Shown here: positions 4,161 through 7,058 of the stretch, piece by piece
How the letters are laid out: every line of letters starts with the position of its first letter
Numbering within the stretch: position 1 is the first letter of the stretch
DNA from: an uncultured Lachnospiraceae bacterium
GTDB lineage: Bacteria > Bacillota > Clostridia > Lachnospirales > Lachnospiraceae
Reading direction: 5' to 3'
DNA: 7,058 bases
NCBI GenBank assembly: GCA_946413945.1
Contig: CAMKMR010000087.1
Span: 1 to 7,058 of the forward strand
Translations under genes and position numbers: made by a program
Notes under the pieces: generated by a model
The model's database searches: none
What the model was told of the DNA's origin: nothing
Seen by the model: only the letters and a program-made list of their open reading frames with translations

Positions 4161-6587
4161 ATTGTTCTCCTTTGTATCTTTTATATTGTTATTCTTGTTG
4201 TTTTCTTTATCACTTTTAACAGTACACTTTTCTTCCTTCTGATATTTATCAATCTTTTTATTATGAATATTTACCAGGTTTAACCTAAGTGCGTTCATAC
4301 AAACTGTAAAACTAGAAAGAGACATAGCCAGCGCCCCCCACATAGGATTCATATTTATTCCCTTATAAAGCCCCGCTGCCATTGGGATCAGTATTATATT
4401 ATAGGCAAAAGCCCAGAAAAGATTCTCATAAATGTTCCTTAGAGTTGCTCTGCTTAATCTTACCGCTGCTGCTACATCCATTAAACTTGAGTTCATCAAC
4501 ACAATATCCGCAGAATCAATGGCAATATCAGTTCCTGCGCCAATCGCTATACCTATGTCAGCCGAAGTAAGGGCCGGAGCATCATTTATACCATCTCCTA
4601 CCATTGCAACCTGCCCTTTTTTCTTTAATCCATTTATTATCTCTTCTTTTTTATCCGGCAGAACACCAGCAATAATATTATCAATGCCTGCCTTTTTTCC
4701 AATAGCTTTAGCTGTCCTTTCATTATCCCCTGTGACCATAAAGACTTCTATTCCCATAGCTTTAAGTTCTTTAACAGCCTCACATGAATCTTTTCTTATA
4801 ACATCAGAAACCGCTATTATCCCTAAAAGCTTTTCATCTCTTGCAAAGAAAAGTGGCGTCTTTCCTTCGTTTGAAAGTCTTATTCCTTCTTTAGTTATAT
4901 CACCCCCTACACACGCTTTTTCTTTAATAAAATCAAGATTTCCTGCATAAATCTTATGACCATTCTCTTCCGCCTCGATACCATTTCCAGCATGAGTCTT
5001 AAAATTAATGACCTTATATATAGGACAGTCTTTATCGGTTTTCTTTATTTTTTCGTTTTCTCTTTCAGTCCCTATATTTTCAATCATTTCTACTGCTTCA
5101 ACGATAGCTTTAGCGTAAGGATGTTCACTTCTTATTTCTAAAAGATAAGCCATTTCTAAGAGCTCATCCTTGCTTACTCCATCAGACAAAATTATATCCG
5201 TCAGTTTTGGCTTTCCTTCAGTTATAGTTCCTGTTTTATCAAGAGCAATAGCCTTTAATCTGCCTGTTCTTTCTAATGCTTCACTGGTCTTAAATAGAAT
5301 AGCATTTCTAGCAGCCTTCCCATTTCCAACCATGATAGCCACAGGTGTCGCAAGCCCAAGAGCGCATGGACAACTTATCACTAATACACTGATTGCTTTT
5401 TCAAGTGCAAATGCCGCTTCCCTCCCAAACATTAGATGGATCATTAAAACTATTAGTGAAACAGCTATAACTCCCGGAACGAAAAAAAGCGAAACTTTAT
5501 CTGCAATCCTTGCTATAGGAGCTTTTGTTGCCGCAGCATCCCTTACCATATTTATTATCTGAGAAAATGTAGTATCCTCGCCAACTCTGCTTACCTTTAT
5601 CTTAATATAGCCCGACTGATTTAGAGTTGCCTGACTCACCATATCTCCAGGCCCTTTATCAATCGGTACTGCTTCACCAGTTAAAGCCGACTCATCCACT
5701 GCCGCCTCTCCTTCTAATATCACTCCATCAACAGGAATCTGTTCTCCAGCTTTTACGATCACAAGGTCCCCAAGCCCTATCTCGTCAATAGCTAATACAA
5801 ATTCCTTTTTATCTCTTTCTACTCTCGCTGTCTTAGGCGTCATCATGACAAGATTCTTTAAAGCATCAGTCGCCCGCCCCTTAGAAAGAGCTTCTAACAG
5901 CTTTCCAACCGTAATAAGCGCCGGGATCATAGCTGCAGATTCAAAATACAGCTGATCATGATATAAATCGACAAGCTCTTTACCAGCAGTACCATGTGTT
6001 ATCACTATGGTCATCTTATAAAAAACATAGATTGACCAGCAAAATGATACCGATGACCCCAAAGCTACCAGACTATCCATATTGGGATTCATATGAAAAA
6101 TAGCCCTGAAACCGGATATAAAAAAGGCCCGGTTTATATATATAACGATTGTTGAAAGTATTGCCTGACTTAATGCCAGTCCCAGATAATTTCCCCTAAG
6201 AAATCCTGGTATTGGGAGCTTTAACATATTATGTCCCATAGAAATATACATAAGCAAAAATAAAAATCCCAGCGATAACACCAGCCTTCTTATAAGCTTG
6301 GGTGTCTCATGATCCTTTAACGCCTCTTCATTAAAACTAGAGTTTTGTTTTATTAATTCTTTTGACCTTACATTTTTTTCTCTTTTATTATTTTGGGCTA
6401 TAGCTTTATAACCCGCCTTATTTACTGCCTTAACAATCTCTTCTTCAGTGACATCCCCCTCAACAGCCATCTGATTTGTAAGTAATGATACGCTTACACT
6501 TTTTACCTGTGGAAGCGCTCTTACAGCCTTTTCTACTCTGGCCTGGCAAGCAGCACAGGTCATTCCTCTTACAATAAATATCTTCAT
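3951..6587 (-). CDS. copA: Cu(I)-exporting P1B-1 ATPase with HMA domains at both ends
   Basis: An 878-residue inner-membrane pump that exports cytoplasmic Cu(I). The N-terminal HMA domain (1-63) has GMTCAAC with C11 and C14. Four hydrophobic segments follow (about 98-117, 134-152, 173-191, 212-231). The actuator domain has TGE at 303-305. The two core segments carry CPC (406-408). The phosphorylated Asp is D450 in DKTGT, with SEHP at 487-490 and GDGIND at 664-669. The last two segments carry YN (729-730) and MSLSS (755-759), the copper-type signature. A Lys/Asn-rich linker (771-809) leads to a second HMA domain (810-878) with MMCPHC, C821 and C824. Most CopA proteins lack such a C-terminal domain. 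The gene follows csoR, as usual for copper operons. The ATG at 6585-6587 is the first possible start because TAA lies two codons upstream in frame. It ends in tandem TAG TAG. Confidence 0.96.
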   Translation of the reverse strand: MKIFIVRGMTCAACQARVEKAVRALPQVKSVSVSLLTNQMAVEGDVTEEEIVKAVNKAGYKAIAQNNKREKNVRSKELIKQNSSFNEEALKDHETPKLIRRLVLSLGFLFLLMYISMGHNMLKLPIPGFLRGNYLGLALSQAILSTIVIYINRAFFISGFRAIFHMNPNMDSLVALGSSVSFCWSIYVFYKMTIVITHGTAGKELVDLYHDQLYFESAAMIPALITVGKLLEALSKGRATDALKNLVMMTPKTARVERDKKEFVLAIDEIGLGDLVIVKAGEQIPVDGVILEGEAAVDESALTGEAVPIDKGPGDMVSQATLNQSGYIKIKVSRVGEDTTFSQIINMVRDAAATKAPIARIADKVSLFFVPGVIAVSLIVLMIHLMFGREAAFALEKAISVLVISCPCALGLATPVAIMVGNGKAARNAILFKTSEALERTGRLKAIALDKTGTITEGKPKLTDIILSDGVSKDELLEMAYLLEIRSEHPYAKAIVEAVEMIENIGTERENEKIKKTDKDCPIYKVINFKTHAGNGIEAEENGHKIYAGNLDFIKEKACVGGDITKEGIRLSNEGKTPLFFARDEKLLGIIAVSDVIRKDSCEAVKELKAMGIEVFMVTGDNERTAKAIGKKAGIDNIIAGVLPDKKEEIINGLKKKGQVAMVGDGINDAPALTSADIGIAIGAGTDIAIDSADIVLMNSSLMDVAAAVRLSRATLRNIYENLFWAFAYNIILIPMAAGLYKGINMNPMWGALAMSLSSFTVCMNALRLNLVNIHNKKIDKYQKEEKCTVKSDKENNKNNNIKDTKENNMIKIVKVEGMMCPHCEASVKKALEALEAVEAAKASHKENKVELTLAKGISEEEIKKTIEDAGYEYKGMC
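4167..4173 (-). promoter_or_regulatory. Internal Shine-Dalgarno inside copA
   Basis: AAAGGAG on the minus strand sits 6 bases before the in-frame ATG at 4158-4160, in the poorly conserved linker (residues 771-809) between the pump and its C-terminal HMA domain. Its strength and spacing match those of the real genes in this window, which is the main evidence for a nested copZ. Confidence 0.65.
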
Positions 6588-6604
6588 TATTTTTTAAAGA
6601 GTCA

Positions 6605-6610
6605 CTCCTT
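6605..6610 (-). promoter_or_regulatory. copA Shine-Dalgarno at unusually long distance
   Basis: AAGGAG on the minus strand is followed by 17 bases before the copA ATG at 6585-6587, against 5-9 bases for the other genes here. No alternative start brings it closer, because an in-frame TAA (6594-6596) lies between. Either initiation of the full-length pump is weak or the mRNA folds to shorten the gap. Confidence 0.5.
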
Positions 6611-6615
6611 TTTTA

Positions 6616-6771
6616 TAATCTACAAAATATTTATAAGCTTTAAAATCATACGCAGTCTACATATCATTGATCCGCTTTAAAATCATATACAGTCTACATA
6701 TCATTGATCCGCTTTAAAATCATATACAGTCTACAAACATTTATCAGTTTCAAAATCATTTACAATCTATG
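6616..6771. repeat. Tandem repeats of about 37 bp between csoR and copA
   Basis: Two units, 6637-6673 and 6674-6710, are identical except at two positions. A third, 6711-6746, matches over its first 25 bases and then diverges. A fourth, from 6747, keeps about 19 of its first 24 bases. A partial copy (6616-6636) precedes the first. Each complete unit carries GCTTTAAAATCAT and, on the minus strand, TGTAGACTG and a -10-like TATGAT (complements of 6645-6650, 6682-6687 and 6719-6724). The array fills most of the 206-bp csoR-copA gap. There are no unique spacers, so this is not a CRISPR array. No G-tract operator of the usual CsoR type is seen. Confidence 0.85.
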
Positions 6772-6793
6772 ATCAGTATTCTTTTATTGATAT

Positions 6794-7058
6794 TTATTTC
6801 ATCAATTTCATAAGTACTCCGCAAAGTTCGTCTATTGTTTCATCTTTTCCTTTTCTAATATCCTCAGCCACACAACTTTTTATATGACACGAAAGCAGTA
6901 GCTTATTAAAACTGTTTAACGCACTTGTAGCCGCAGAAACCTGAGTAAGAATATCTGGACAGTAAGCATCATTTTCTATCATTTTTTCTATACCTCTGAT
7001 CTGTCCTTCAATTTTTTTTAATCTTAACAATAAAGCTTTCTCTTCTTCCTTTGTTCTT
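6794..7058 (-). CDS. csoR: CsoR-type Cu(I)-sensing repressor (5' end outside window)
   Basis: The visible 87 residues are the C-terminal part of a CsoR/RcnR/FrmR-family all-helical repressor, which releases DNA when it binds metal. The start of helix 1 is RTKEEEKALLLRLKKIEGQI, with RGIEKMIENDAYC after it. The metal-site fingerprint is Cys33, His58 and Cys62 of the visible part (AYC, then SCHIKSC). The spacing of 25 and 4 residues equals Cys36, His61, Cys65 of Mycobacterium tuberculosis CsoR. This indicates Cu(I) rather than nickel/cobalt (RcnR) or formaldehyde (FrmR) sensing. An extra Cys at 57 sits beside the metal His. The reading frame stays open to the window edge, so the TTG at 7028-7030 is not the start; the true start is upstream. 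It precedes copA on the same strand, the usual copper operon order. Confidence 0.92.
   Translation of the reverse strand, partial: RTKEEEKALLLRLKKIEGQIRGIEKMIENDAYCPDILTQVSAATSALNSFNKLLLSCHIKSCVAEDIRKGKDETIDELCGVLMKLMK

Noticed and set aside
4432..4950. A 172-codon open frame on the plus strand inside copA
   Set aside because: It lies wholly antisense to highly conserved ATPase motifs, shows no ribosome binding site I can recognise, and its residues resemble no known family. It is a coding shadow.
6616..6771. CRISPR-like reading of the 37-bp repeats
   Set aside because: The units abut directly with no unique spacers, decay at the edges, and there are no cas genes in the window.
7028..7030. 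TTG as the start of csoR
   Set aside because: The frame stays open upstream to the window edge and those residues match the conserved helix 1 of CsoR proteins, so the gene is simply cut by the window.

Overview
The window is AT-rich DNA that reads like a low-GC Gram-positive bacterium. I infer a clostridial gut or rumen type such as Lachnospiraceae. The grounds are strong AAGGAGG-like ribosome binding sites, a LacI-controlled starch/maltodextrin locus with a lipoprotein, and a CsoR-CopA copper module. No ribosomal or other taxonomic marker is present, so this placement is tentative.

Left part (1-2820), carbohydrate module. The 5' two-thirds of a neopullulanase/maltogenic-amylase-type GH13 gene runs leftwards off the window. 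Divergent from it is a LacI/GalR-family regulator with an unusually short sensor domain. That gene has a near-consensus promoter, a CpG-centred operator just after the predicted start of transcription, and a strong intrinsic terminator. Facing it is a secreted lipoprotein with a Listeria-Bacteroides repeat and a probable glycan-binding region. Its 5' region carries the same operator (TTAAACGTTTAA) in several versions. The simplest reading is that the LacI protein represses itself and the lipoprotein. The cytoplasmic GH13 enzyme and the surface lipoprotein would serve uptake and breakdown of alpha-glucans.

Middle part (2821-3950). A serine O-acetyltransferase (cysE) sits alone on the minus strand. 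Its upstream leader is very purine-rich and holds a widely spaced inverted repeat around the likely promoter.

Right part (3951-7058), copper module on the minus strand. A csoR-type Cu(I) sensor, cut by the window edge, is followed by a 206-bp gap filled largely by about 37-bp tandem repeats, then by an 878-residue Cu(I) P1B-ATPase. The ATPase has metal-binding HMA domains at both ends. The C-terminal HMA domain starts at an in-frame ATG placed 6 bases after a perfect AAAGGAG. A free 69-residue CopZ-like copper chaperone is therefore probably also made from inside copA. This nested gene and the repeat array are the two most unusual things in the window.
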